Positions 9,867 through 21,652 of a stretch of 64,000 bases of DNA are shown piece by piece. The stretch's first letter is position 1; each line of letters begins with the position of its first letter. Source of the stretch: Guyanagaster necrorhizus (Eukaryota > Basidiomycota > Agaricomycetes > Agaricales > Physalacriaceae); NCBI RefSeq assembly GCF_019112545.1, contig NW_025064900.1, positions 463,660-527,659 of the forward strand, read 5' to 3'. Below the pieces are notes generated by a model, which was not told the DNA's origin, did not search any database, and was given only the letters and a program-made list of their open reading frames with translations. Made by a program: the position numbers and the translations under genes.

Positions 9867-12800
9867 TTACCCCCTTCTTAAGACTATTGTTCTGATGGCC
9901 TAGTTTAGAGATAGTTTGTAATCATATACTGCATTAGTGGCATTCATCTGTTTTTCATTGACCCACTGGTTAGATTCCAGTCTATAGTCTTTCCAACTGG
10001 TAAGATAATCAACTGTAGTGGTCATTCCTCCACTCTTTGCCTTGATTTTCCATAGCTTGTAGTTTAAGACCTGATCAACTTTATAGTGTTTCTCATTGTT
10101 GATTAGATCAGAGGTGAAGAGAGAGGTTGTTGTTGATTTGGGAAAGCTGGAGCAACATAGAGAGTTAAGAGTGTTTTATTGAAGGTATTATGAATCTTCC
10201 AATGAGCTGATAATCAGAGCTTATAGGTGGATGTGCCAACCTTGGTGACCATGAGAAATGGCTCAGTGCATTTGTCTGCCAACTTCTGCTTTGGTCATAG
10301 GAGGTGGAGATTTGTTGTATCCAGCCAGACCTTGTCATGTACATTATATGTGTGCACAGAGTGATGATATTTATCATATTGTTTCTTCATCATTGCTGTG
10401 GCTCATTCAAGAGCATTTCATGTTTTATTATGGATTTTATCTATAGTGATAGAGAAGTTGGTGGAAGCAGGGGTGATGGTATGTGTATGGGTTGTTTGTG
10501 CAATATTTAGATGGCAGCTGAAATTGACAAAGAAGGGTGTTTTCCCCATTGCTGAATGTACATAGTTGTTGTGTTGAAATGCTGCTAGAGTGAGCCATTC
10601 TGTCCAATCATCTTGTCAATAGTTAATAAATAGTTGGAGATATTTTTTGATTTCTTGATTTGCCCTTTTGGTCTGTCCATCCATTTGAGGGTGATACACC
10701 ATCAAAGCATTCTGTTTGATGCTTAATAGTTGGTATAGGTCATCCAGAAACTTTGAGATGAATTGTGGGCCTTAGTTGAAAATGACAACTTGTGGCATTC
10801 TATACTTGGCATAGACTTTGTCATATAAGATCTTGGCCTAATCTTTAGATGTCAGTTCTGTTGAACATGCGACTGAAATGATTGCTTTAGAAAAGCAGTC
10901 TATTATGAAGAGAATAGCATCATAGTCATTGCTTTCTGAGAGTCTAGTTATCATGTCGATGGAAATATGCATCCACAGTGATTGCAGTATTTTGTTTGAG
11001 TGTAGTGAGGCTGTGTGGGCTTGGATTGATAATTTTTCTCTTTGACATGTATCACAGGCTTTTATGTATCATTCAATATTATTGTTCATCTTTTGCAATC
11101 AGTATTCTTGCAAGACCAACTCTTTTGTCTTGGTGATTTCTGGGTGTCTAGCTGTTGCATGGTTGTGGCATATTGTGATGATTTCCCTGTGAAGACTTGA
11201 GTCTTGGGGAATATAGATTCAGTTGTCATACTAGATCATATCTCCTTCTTTGACCATTCCACACTCATAGTTCAGAGACAGAGCTATGCATTGGTCCCAT
11301 TTACTGGCATCTCTGGTGGCACTCTTGATCTGTTTATGGATCTCTTCTTTTGTGAGCATGATCATCACCCTAAAGTGTTTCAGGTGGATCAATACTACTC
11401 CTTCATTATCATGTTCCCCTTGATCATGATTAGACCTCTAGCTAAGTAGGTCCACCTTCTTGTTTGCTGTTCCTGCCTTGTGATGTAGTGTATATAGGTA
11501 TTAGCTTAGTTTGGTGACCCATTATGCTTGTCATTGATTTAGCTTTTGGGGTTGATAGAAGTATTGCAGGTTTTGATGATCAGTCCAGATCTTGAATGTC
11601 TGGACTGCTCTGATTAGATAGTGCCTTCACTTCTTGAGAGCTAGCATAATGGCCAACAGTTTCTTGTCATAAATTTCATAGTTTCTTTCTGTGGCCAATA
11701 AGACTTTTGAGAGAAATGCTACTGGTCACCATTTCCCACTTTGCTCTTAGGAGAGTATAGTGCTGATGGCCTCTTTGCTAGAGTCAGCTTTGACTCAGAA
11801 TTTCTCTTCTTGTGTGGGGATAGTGAGTATTACATCTTAGGCTAGTCATCATTTGAGGTCATCAAATATGGACTGTTGGAATGGGCCTCATGTCCATGGG
11901 GCATTTCCCATCAGTTGAGTCATAGGACAGACTACTCTGCTGTAGTCCTGAATGAACTGTTGATAAAAGTTGGTGAAATCTAAAAAAGATTAGAGCTCCT
12001 TTTTCTTGGTGGGTTCTGGCCATTCAGTGACTTCAGCCACTTTGACATGGTCCATCCATATGCTTCCTTCACCAATAATCACCTCTAAGTACTCGGTCTT
12101 GAGTACTTCAAACTTGCACTTCTCTGCCTTGAGGAACAACTTGTGTTTCCTCATTAATGCCAGTACTTGTTGCATCAGTGTATGATGCTCCTTCTTTGTT
12201 TTTGACATGATTAGGATGTCATCAAGATAGATAGTTACCTTTCTGGTGGCAATGAGATCTTTGAAGATGTCATTCATCATCCACTGAAAGATTGCAGGTG
12301 AATTGGTGAGTCTGAAAAACATAACTGTTGGTTCAAACAGTCCATAGTTAGTTTGAAATGCTGTCTTCTATTTGTCCCCTTCTTTAATTTGCATATTGTT
12401 ATACCTCCATTAGACATCAAGTTTGATGTAATATTTGGCACTCCTGAGTTTAGCTATCAGTTCTGAGATTAAAGGAAGGGGATAACAATTTTTAATTGTC
12501 ATTTTGTTAAGCTTCTGGTAGTCCTAGACCAGTCAGAGTTTGCCATTCTTCTTTTTGACAAAGAAGAAGGGAGACACCATGGGGGACTTTGATGAGCAGA
12601 TTTGTCTGCTGGACAGATTCTCATCCAGGAATTTGTCAAGTTCTTGTTGTTTATTGTGTTCAAGCAGATAGGTTTTGCAGTTGAGGTTGGCATTGGCATT
12701 GGAGATTAACTTGATCACATGATCCCATAATTTCAGTTCTGGAAGTTCATCAAAACTCTTTTTTTCAAAAAGATCTCTGAAGTCACATGCCTATTCAGGT

Positions 12801-13500
12801 ACCATCTCTTTGAACATCTTCTTCTCTCTTTGCTTGTGGGCTCTAGCTCCTAGATCATTGGCATGATGTATCATCTGAGCATGCATTTCATGTTGCATAT
12901 CAATGGCAAGTATAGTCTCTCCATCTTCCATCTCCTCATCCCAGTAGTCCTCAGAATCCTCATTGGGTGTTCAAATGGTACTTTGTCACATTTGCATCAG
13001 ACAAACATTATCCTCCTGGTCTTCCAGTTAATCAGTGGATTGTGTTGGATTAACCAGTTATGTCTGAGAAAGATCTCCTTTGTTCCAAGGTCCATGATGG
13101 CTAAGTCAATTCTTTTAGAATGATCCCCAATCATAAGCCAAAGCTCAACAAACTTGGTGATCAAACTGGCCTGGTTTTTGATGCTGTCAGCATTATAGAC
13201 TAGTATAAGGTTGGCAGTAGCTCAAGTTGAGAGCTGATGTCTGTCAATGAAGGCTTGGTTAATTGAACTACCAATGCAGCCACTGTCCACTAGAATGGTG
13301 ACTGAGTGGCCAGCCCAGTTTGTTAGAGTTTCAATTTGAGCCTTGACTGTGAGGTCTCTTCCTGAGGTTTTGGTGTGGCAGACATATCTCTTGGGTCCTT
13401 GCAGTTTGTCAAGCCATTCCAGGGCTTGACACCTCTCCACCTTCTTCATTCCTTTAATCATTTCATCAATGGCTTCTTCCACTTGGGTCTTGTGTATCCA
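9867..13500 (-). pseudogene. G0 Pol remnant: protease, RT, RNase H, integrase, chromodomain
   Basis: From the 5' side of the minus strand: the retropepsin motif ILVDSGCIGSSIN (about 13260-13300) keeps the catalytic DSG. RT has FFFVKKKNGKL (about 12533-12570), FFRLTNSPAIFQWMMNDIF (about 12257-12320) and YLDDILIMSK (about 12200-12235), with the catalytic pair intact. RNase H, a His/Cys integrase knuckle and the integrase core follow over about 9900-11800 in several frames with stops. The C-terminal end (about 9900-10010) reads as a chromodomain (DYL.SWKDYRLESNQWV), the module that directs chromoviruses to heterochromatin. Multiple stops and frameshifts make it non-functional. Confidence 0.85.
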
Positions 13501-16500
13501 GTTTTTGAGTATAGCCTTTGTGGCTTCCTCTGTCAGTGCTTCTTGAATGGCCCACCATGTCCATTCAGTTTTGAATGGCTTGAGCCATTTATTAGGGGGT
13601 CTCTCCCCTTGTTCAGCCTGAGGGTGGTTGAGTTGTTTCAGTTGGCAATTCTTCAGTGTGCAGAGTGGGTAACTGGAGTATATTCAAATACATAGATAAG
13701 TTAGATATAGGAGTAACTACAGAAATGTTATTAGTCTGACTAGCAGCTACTGTTCACACACTATAAAGTTCTTTGGCCAATCCAGTGGAATCACTCACTG
13801 GTTGGCCCCCTCTTTTACCTCTTCTACCTTTGTGTCAGCTCCCAGTTTCTCTTCCTCTTTTTGGAGCTCAGCAATCTGTGCATTGATGTCTTTGTGGGTC
13901 TATTTCTTCTTTGGGCAGTTCTTGACTATGTGGCCTTTCTGCCCACAGTTGAAACATTTACTCTCCTTCTTCATGTGGTCAATATCCATTGGTTTTCCTG
14001 TTCCTGTGTACATAGTTCTGGTGCCTATCTTCTGAGTGCTATAGGTGGATGAGGCCATTGAGGAGCTGGAGGGTTTTCCAGCAGTTGTCTCTGACAATTT
14101 GGAGTTTGGGGTTGGCAGATTCAATTTCTTGAGGTAATCATGCAGGGTCAATTGCTCCACTTTCTGCTTTTGTTGCTCCTTATACATCTCAATGATCTGT
14201 TCCTTCCATTCATTATAACTCACTAGCATCAATGCCTTGACATCAATAGCTGAGATCATCATAATGTACAAAGAAGGTACTTCTCTCTTGAGGACCTTGA
14301 CCATCTGTCTATCATTGGCTATGTCATCCTGGTGACATGCCCTCTCCATGTTCAGGCATGTAAAATTGCAAAAATTGAGAATACATGGACTGCATTTCAG
14401 TCCAGTAAGCATGTAACTGAGAATAGAATAAGAGCACACAGAAATCTAGCCATCATAAGGCTAAACTGAAGTAACAAGGAGCAGAGTGCATGGCCTAGTA
14501 GCAGACAAATACCAGAGGGATTAGACTGCATGTGAGGTCCTAGCACTTGGCCCTAAATGTGCCAATATCATTATAAGAGAGCATGCTAAAGATAAAAAGG
14601 ATATGATCAAAATATGATCAGCAATCCTGATCACATTGATCAATGATGCACTGATGGAACATGCCTTAGAACAGAGAACTGAGACCCAAAGAAAGGTATC
14701 TGAATAACTGGATGCTGAACAGAGAAATGATATGATGGCAACAAAGGAATAGATAGAGGAATGCTACCCTCAGAGATGAATGGCACTTGTACTGCTCTGA
14801 GACTTGCATGCATATTTACAGTGCCTTAATGCACTTACCATAGTTCAAGACTCCACATCATACTATGGTATGACACATACCATATTGGATAAGTTAATTA
14901 ATGCATGTTAGGCCAGAAGTGGTGCATTTTATGAGCCAGAGAAAATATTGAAACACTAGAAAAGAGAACATAACTATTGTGGCTGACTTCAGATATGGGA
15001 GATAACTCTGGAGGTCCAGAATAGTTTACTGCTGTCAGAGATGTGTCACTGAGGAAATAAGAAAGTGAGCAGACTGAGCTAGGCCAGCTAGCTAAGGTTA
15101 GCTAGTGAGGAAACATTACACAGTCCTGGCCCAGAAGAGAATAAGTATGGCAACTGCAATATGCATGCAAATAATACCCATGGGATCTGGCATAGAGTCT
15201 CACACTTTGAAGATACCATAGTAGGATTGTATTAGTAAGTACTATAGTAAAGTATTTAAATACTGCATTGTATGAGTAGAATAGAAGTTTCTGACCTCTA
15301 CAGTTGCAGTGTATTGGGCATAAAAAGCCTTGCACTCTAGCTCTGGGTTTGTGTTTGTAACTTTGGGCAAGAGAATAAATATATTATTGAATATCCTTGA
15401 GAGAGCTGTGAGAACTAAGTAAGGCATCAAAGCCCATGAAGGACTTAAGTCCAGTTTGATAAGAGATTTTGGATTGCACTCTAATCTAAGAATAAGAGAG
15501 TGGTGTCTGAAGAGCATCATCTTGAGTTTTTGAGGTATTTGTGATGCATAGTGCTACAGGTGGTGGAGGTTCAAACCCTTTGGTCTGTCAGATGGTGTTT
15601 TATTGTGTTTTGTGTCTCTGAATTGCATAGGTTTGAATCCTGTGAGTTTACAATCAGTTTGGAAACTTGTAAACAGAGATCTGTGCTCTTTGGCACTTGT
15701 GGACATGTTTGTGATTGTTTTCTGCTTAGAGCATAAAGCTTTGAGTCATGTATTGGTTTTGTGAGAGTGTTTCAATGTATTGTATTGAGCTGCAGTACTC
15801 TTTGCCTTGAGGCCTGACAACATCTGTTGCCACCTCTTGTTCTGATAAAATAAAAAGCTTTGAGACTTAGAGAGACCTCAGACTGTTGTAAGTGCACTAT
15901 TACTGTTTGTGTACTGTGATCTCATTGAAGAGAACAATTATGTTTGTTGATTACTACTTTTATTGCATTATAATCCCTCCATGAACTAAGAGTTTTGTGT
16001 GTGTGTTGATGTGAGTGTGGTCAGTGGATAATGCTCTGCTGTATCTGTTTTCACCTTGCACATGCTCAGATCCTCTTCACTGGATTCCAGTGAGCTTTGT
16101 AAGCTGTTTCAACTTGTTGAAGTAGTTTGTTGCCATCTTATCACTCATCTTATACTCCTTGATCTTCTGTTTGTGTACTTCTTGTACTATAGGATCAATG
16201 AATTTGTCATAGAGCATTTGCTTGAAGACCAGCTATGAGAGATAGTGATAGTGTCCTCATGTCAATGATCAGAAGTTAGGTGAGATCAAGATCCACTATG
16301 TCTTTGCTTTGTCTTTGAGATAGAAGGTGGCAAATATCATATAATTCATGTTGGTTCCAAGATAGCCAATATATACCTTGAAATATTGTTCACAGTCAAC
16401 AAAGAAGCAGTCTATGTTATCTGAAGCTCCTTTGAAGGGGCAGGGCTTTTTAAGTAGATCTGGTCTGCACTGCAAGATGGCAGCATTCTCAGGCAATGGT

Positions 16501-17994
16501 CCTATAGGGTTAGGCCATTCTTCAAAAGAGGAGTAGTGCTATTCATTTAGTGATTCAGAGAATGAGTGAAATGAGTTATCATCTGCAATGGGGCTTTCTT
16601 GTGGCATAGCTTCTTTTCAGACAATAATATCATCACATATGGTGAAGCCTAGTCTCACCATCTCTGGATCATTCTGGATGGGTTCTTTCTCTGTTTCACT
16701 CCTCATGGCATCATCAAGTGGGGGCTGAGCCCCAAGGATCTGACTTCCCTTGCTGGTCCAAGAGTTTTGGTATCTGCTAGGCCAATCTATCAGCTGGGAT
16801 CAGGATTATGACAGCTGAGTTGCCGATGATCAGACTGATGGAGTGGGATAGGAATAGTTACTTTGAATGGACAGAGCCATGTACACAGCTTGTTGTAGGG
16901 TGATGGGTGGAGACTATGGCATTGATTGAATCTTCACTGGCAGCTGGTATTCTGGTACTCTGCTGACTAGATCCTCAGGGTGTCTCTTATTGTATTCTTT
17001 GGCAGTATAGCTAGTTGCTGCATGTCACAGAATTTCTGTTCAGTCATTTGATTCTGCATTAATATATAATTTCTCTGTTTGTGATATCAACCAGTTGGCA
17101 TCATGCTATAAGAATATTACCCTCTCCTTATATAGCTGCTGGTACTCTTCTATCCATGCTCTTGTGATTTCTTCAGTGAGGGCTTCATCATCTGTGTCCT
17201 CCAGATAAAAGTACTGAATGTTGCCACTGCCATATGAAACTCCACTACTTTCAGTTTCTTTGTCACTAGCCTGGCTGTCTTCATCCTCCTCTTTCTCAAG
17301 GAGAGAAGTGGCAGGCAGATTGAAGATACTCTTTTCACCCTCTTGCAGTTATACTATTGTTGTCAAGTTACTGCTCTTGCTGAGTACTGGGCCCAGCAAC
17401 AGAGCTCAAAGAGGTTGTGGAGGTGATGCTGATGACTCAGAGCCCACTTTCAATAGTTTCATCATAGCAGTTTCCTCCTGCTGCTCTTGTGCTCTCCAGT
17501 CTCTCACAATAGAGGCAGAAGTTTCCATGGTACTCATCATTGAGAAACTGAGTGGCAACATGACTCTCAAGGAATCCTTGGAGGGCTTGAGCAGAGACAT
17601 GGGCATTGTGAGGTATTTATAATCTGTAATGTCTGAGAATGGACTCATCATCTCTGATGATGGTATTGGGACTGAGGGTTCAGCAGGAAGGGGGATATTG
17701 GAGAGATGGGAGGTGGCAAGCAGATTGAGAGACATTGTTCCAAGAAGGAGGAGAGATTTCTCTATCTCCCCTTCTTCTGGCTTCATCAGCAGTAAGGATC
17801 TCATGGAGTGCATTCACTTATGGGTCTGTTTCTGTTGTACTGGGCTCTCAGAATATGGGAGTGGATAGTGAGGGCTCTGTTCTCTTCTGAGCAAGCTCTA
17901 TTCATAAGCTGTACTAGTTGGAGGATCTCTCACAGAGGTGCTCTGCCTCAACCTGTCACTGCTGGCCTCAATGCTGGCAGTCATACTCTGCAGT
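13501..17994 (-). pseudogene. G0 Gag remnant, split by repeat D2
   Basis: The C-terminal part (13501-14332) contains the nucleocapsid knuckle CFNCGQKGHIVKNC (about 13910-13955), a basic KKK tail and a Gln/Lys-rich helix. After D2 the capsid-like gag domain resumes (16084 to about 16500: EQYFKVYIGYLGTNMNYM and related). Upstream of it lie low-complexity acidic and Ser/Pro-rich segments to 17994. The frame is broken repeatedly. The N-terminal membrane segment seen in G1, G4 and G5 would lie beyond 17994 and is missing here. Confidence 0.8.
14333..16079 (+). repeat. Repeat D2, second copy of the 1.75-kb repeat, inside G0 Gag
   Basis: Near-full-length match to D1, same orientation. It is flanked by CTGG on both sides (14329-14332 and 16080-16083), a plausible 4-5 bp target duplication. 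G0 Gag resumes on the right where it stopped on the left. It contains the same hairpin (about 14387), T-arm-like motifs (GGTTCAAACCC at 15568 and GGTTTGAATCC at 15630) and AATAAAAAGC stretch (about 15848). No protein-coding capacity is visible. Confidence 0.75.
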
Positions 17995-18441
17995 TGTTAT
18001 GATTTTTCCACTATTTTCCTCATTTAACCTCTATTTATGCTTAGTCAGAGTGCTAAACACAGATGCTTAAGACCATGAGACAGGGCTTAGTCATCACAAA
18101 TGACCAAGTCCATCATTGTCTTTCAATGCACAGTCACCCTTTTATATACAGTAATGATACTCAAGAACAATAAGCATAAAGAGCCTAGCAATGCACAATT
18201 AGTAGTAGTATATTTAGCACTGGATTTGTACAGTATTTAAGAGGCTCACTCCTGCTGGTAAAAACCCCAGCTTCAAGCTAAAGTTTATTCTATCTCATCC
18301 TACTCTTGTGCTAGTCACACAAAGCCTTAAAGCACTGAGAGTCAGCATTAGTACATATAGTGAACTCTGACAGAAGGCTCGAACATGAAGCCATGTTAGT
18401 TTATTATGTGCTAGTTGATCATGTGCAGCTTGAGCCTAACA
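17995..18441 (+). repeat. 5' LTR of G1 (447 bp)
   Basis: Starts TGTTATGATTTTTCC and ends GAGCCTAACA, with TGTTA/TAACA terminal inverted repeats. A TATA-like TATTTAA is at 18234-18240, and the inferred transcript start AGCTTCAAGCTAA is at 18269-18281. The left flank is G0 Gag DNA (GCAGT). Confidence 0.85.
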
Positions 18442-18455
18442 ATTAGCTCGAAGCT
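18442..18455 (+). promoter_or_regulatory. Putative self-priming primer-binding site of G1
   Basis: One base after the LTR lies TTAGCTCGAAGCT (18443-18455). It does not start with TGG as a tRNA 3'-end primer site would. It is the reverse complement, with one mismatch, of AGCTTCAAGCTAA at 18269-18281, about 35 nt after the TATA box. The mismatch is a CG-to-CA change in the LTR. This resembles the self-primer arrangement of Tf1 of fission yeast. Confidence 0.6.
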
Positions 18456-18496
18456 TCATCTTCTCTTTCTTAAGCCCAATTATGCTGAGAAACTGA

Positions 18497-21400
18497 ATGC
18501 CATCAGCCACTACCACTGATCTTAATCACAACTTCTTTGAATTAATAGCTTCCATCATTGGAATGCTACTAGGGCTTTTAGCCATCATCACCCTTTGTCA
18601 TGGATGATAATCAGTAACTGCTTGGATAGTCAGACACTATCAAGCATTCCAACAAATCCATACTATCCTCTGGAATGTAATCCCAGATCTACCATTCTAT
18701 AACATCTCCATCTCCATCAGAATATCCTTCTAGCCATAAGGGTGACCTGTATCAGAAACCAGACATAGTGATCTGGATTCAAGGAGCCTTCAGAAAAAAG
18801 GACTCTGATACCCCTCTTGATGATTTAGCCAAAATCACAACCCTGTTTTCACAGGATTCCAGAACCTCTGGACAATGAACATCACCCAAGAGCTTGAGGA
18901 GGTCCCCAGTGATGTCTCTCTAAATGTCTCTGTCTCCAGCCATTCCACCTTCTCAAATATCCCAGGGATTAGAAATTATGCTTAAGACTCTCTTGATGCC
19001 ACTCAAGTGACTTCAAGACCCCAGACAACCCCCAACTCCCCCCATTATTCCCTCTATGCTACCTCTGAGTCAAGCCTCTCTATTAGCAGGTTGGAGCTCA
19101 ACAACTCCCATAGAAGAAATGTCCACCAGGATTTCATGAACATGGAGCTTGCTATCACTGCAGCAGAAGACTCTCAGAATAATCTTCATGTCGAGAGCCA
19201 GCCAGAGGCAGGGACAGCCAGCACAAGGGGAAGAATTGCCCAGAACAGGATTATATGACAAGTCTTCTTAGACTGGGACCTTACAATCCCCTTTAACTAC
19301 AATGACACAGTACAGCAGCAGCAACAGAATCAATCCTGACAGGAGAAGGTCAAGCAAGCTTGAGAGGAGCTTGCCAAGTATACATAAGCAGAAGCCCAGC
19401 AAGAGTATGAAGAAGCCAGATATGATCATCAGAGGCATCAGCAAGAACAATGAGAAGAGGCTGTCCAACTGAAGTCAGCCTCCTCTAGCTACTATGGCCT
19501 TCAAACCAACACTTTGGGGTTTCCCTTCAGAGAGCCTGACTCGGAAACAGATCCCTGAGCAGAATCAGATGGAAGTGCCATTGACAGAGAAGAGGCCATC
19601 TGACAAGACCAGGTGACTAGAAGAGATAGCTGCCCTCTCTCCCTCCAATACCCTGCTCAAACAGATACCATTTTCTCAGATGCCAACTCTGTCCTTGGAG
19701 CCTATGAGCTCTGGGTATCTGACAATACCCATGTCCCTGACCAAGCTCTCCGCAGATTCTTGGGGAGTAGAGTCATCCATCAGTTTCTTGATTCTGGATT
19801 TTATTGAAACTTCAGCTTCTATAGCTAGGAACTGGAGGGAGAGAGAGCTCACAACAGCATGCGATATAGTCAGCTTTGGAACCCCATCATTCAATGCTCT
19901 GCCTCTAGGTCTGACCCCAATTTCACTGAGCCCAGTACCAGAATTGATGACAGGCTCTCCAGCAACACTCAGGCTGACAGCTCCATCCATCTATGACCTG
20001 CCTGTCAGTTCCCTCCTTGAGGAAAAGGAGAAAGAGGACAGCAGGGACAAGAGTGATAAGGAGGACAGTGAAGGCCTCTTCAGACTCAAACAATTCATGG
20101 AATATGCTGATGAAGACACTGACAAAGAAGCATTAAGAGAAGCAATAGAGCAGGAAAGGAGAAAGGAATATCAAGGACTATATGAGCAGGGGGTACTCTT
20201 CTTATAGAGGGATGCCCACTGGTGGGCCATGCCCTTGAGGCTAAAGTATAAATACACAGATGAAACTGAAAAACAAGAAATCTTACAGTATACCATAATA
20301 AAATATGCCTGGGAAGAATATGGCTGACAGCACCCAGAGGATCCCCTCAAGCCAATACCTCTGTATCAAATCCAGAAACAACTGAAACCAATGCCAAAAT
20401 CCCCACCTATTCTGCCAAAACAGGCTGTCTACATGGCACCATCTATTTGCAGCAGGACTGAAATATCAGATCCATCAATTCAAAACATAGCAACTTGGCT
20501 CATCAGAAACTGATATCAGCCAGTCCCTTCAGTCTAGCAGCAAAGCAAACTCTCAAACCCATGGACCAGCAAAGGAAGCTGACTTTTAGGGGGCCAGCCC
20601 CTATCAGATGAAGCAACTGGGAGCAAGGACCCAATACAAGATGACTCCAAAGCTGTTTGACTAGGATTTACTATCTGAGATGGCATCATCATTCAAAGAG
20701 AAGCAGTACCCCAAGGGAGCCCAGTTGCTGATGACAACTCTCTTCACTCTTTCTCTGGACCTCTGCAGAAATGGAATCAACCTCTGTTTGCAAAATGGCC
20801 TAACCCAATAGGTGTTTTGCCTGATAACACCACTATTCTGCAATGCTGATTCAACTTACTTCGAAAACCTCATCCCTTCAAAGGAGCCTCAGATGACATC
20901 AACTGTTTTCTGGTTGATTGTGAACAATACTTTGAGGTTTACATTGGATATCTCAGCACTGATATGAACAAAGTCATCTTTGCTGCCTCCTATCTTGAAG
21001 AAAAGTTGAAGACTTGGTGGATCTTGATTTCCCCAAACTTCTGATCGTTGACTTGGGAACACTATCAATATCTCTTGTGGCCAGTGTTTAAACAGATGCT
21101 ACACAATAAATTCATTGATCCAGCAGTGCAAGAAGTGCATAAACAGAAGATCAAGGAATATAAAATAGGAGATAAGGCAGCTATGGACTACTTCAATGAG
21201 CTGGAACATCTTGCAAAGCTCACCGGGATCAGGGATGATATAGCAAACAATGGATGAATAGTTGAGGCCCTCAAGAGAGGCATCTCCTCTTCATACATCA
21301 CAATGATTTCAACCATTGGCATTAAAGCACTGATGCCAGTCAGATATGATGAATAGAAGGAATGAATCATCAAAATGTACAAAGAGTGACAAAGGCAGAA

Positions 21401-21652
21401 AGTGGAGTCTTCAACCCTCCAGGATTACACCAAGAAACTGACCCTGCCAACCCTGAACAAGTTGGAGCAAACTGCCAGGAAATCATCAGGATTCTTGATG
21501 GCTCCCACCTATAGAACACAGAAGACAGGAACCAAAACAACATACATCAGATCTGGAAAGCTGATAGATATAGACTGGTTGAAGAAGGAAGGTAAATGTT
21601 TTAACTGTGGCCAGAAAGGGCATATGACAAAGGATTGCCCAAAGAAAAAGTG
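18497..21652 (+). pseudogene. G1 Gag remnant with N-terminal membrane segment and CCHC knuckle
   Basis: Start chosen at ATG 18497 because G4 and G5 have an aligned ATG at the same distance from the LTR (MPSA/MPAI). A hydrophobic stretch of about 20 residues (LIASIIGMLLGLLAIITLC, 18542-18598) follows, then TGA at 18605. Next come Ser/Thr-rich and Gln-rich regions, an acidic Glu/Asp/Lys segment (about 20020-20205), the capsid-like gag domain (about 20900-21380; WWILISPNF, HYQYLLWPVFKQML, AVQEVHKQKIKEYK) and the knuckle CFNCGQKGHMTKDC (21596-21637). It assembles the virus-like particle in functional relatives. Many stops are present (for example 19258, 21256 and 21388). Confidence 0.8.

Larger units (their letters stand above)
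9405..17994 (-). mobile_element. Gypsy copy G0, chromovirus-type Ty3/Gypsy, inserted in the peroxidase exon
   Basis: Reads on the minus strand: Gag, protease, RT, RNase H, integrase, chromodomain, polypurine tract, 3' LTR. RT before integrase is Ty3/Gypsy order. Its 3' LTR abuts the peroxidase coding sequence at 9404. It contains repeat D2 (14333-16079). Its Gag is cut at 17994 by the 5' LTR of G1, so the N-terminal Gag part and 5' LTR are not visible. Removing D2 leaves about 6.8 kb, compared with 8.2-8.6 kb for the more complete copies G4 and G5. Confidence 0.88.

Noticed and set aside
17218..17868. Plus-strand frames of 79-134 codons opposite G0 Gag, and many similar antisense frames elsewhere (for example 26117-27480 and 36894-38866)
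   Set aside because: They are mirror frames of Gypsy Gag or Pol on the minus strand, with low-complexity translations and no conserved motif.
18542..18604. An envelope-like gene or secreted signal peptide at the start of the Gypsy internal region
   Set aside because: The hydrophobic stretch is at the N-terminus and leads into Gag-type low-complexity and capsid sequence. No second membrane segment, glycoprotein-like Cys pattern or fusion peptide is seen.
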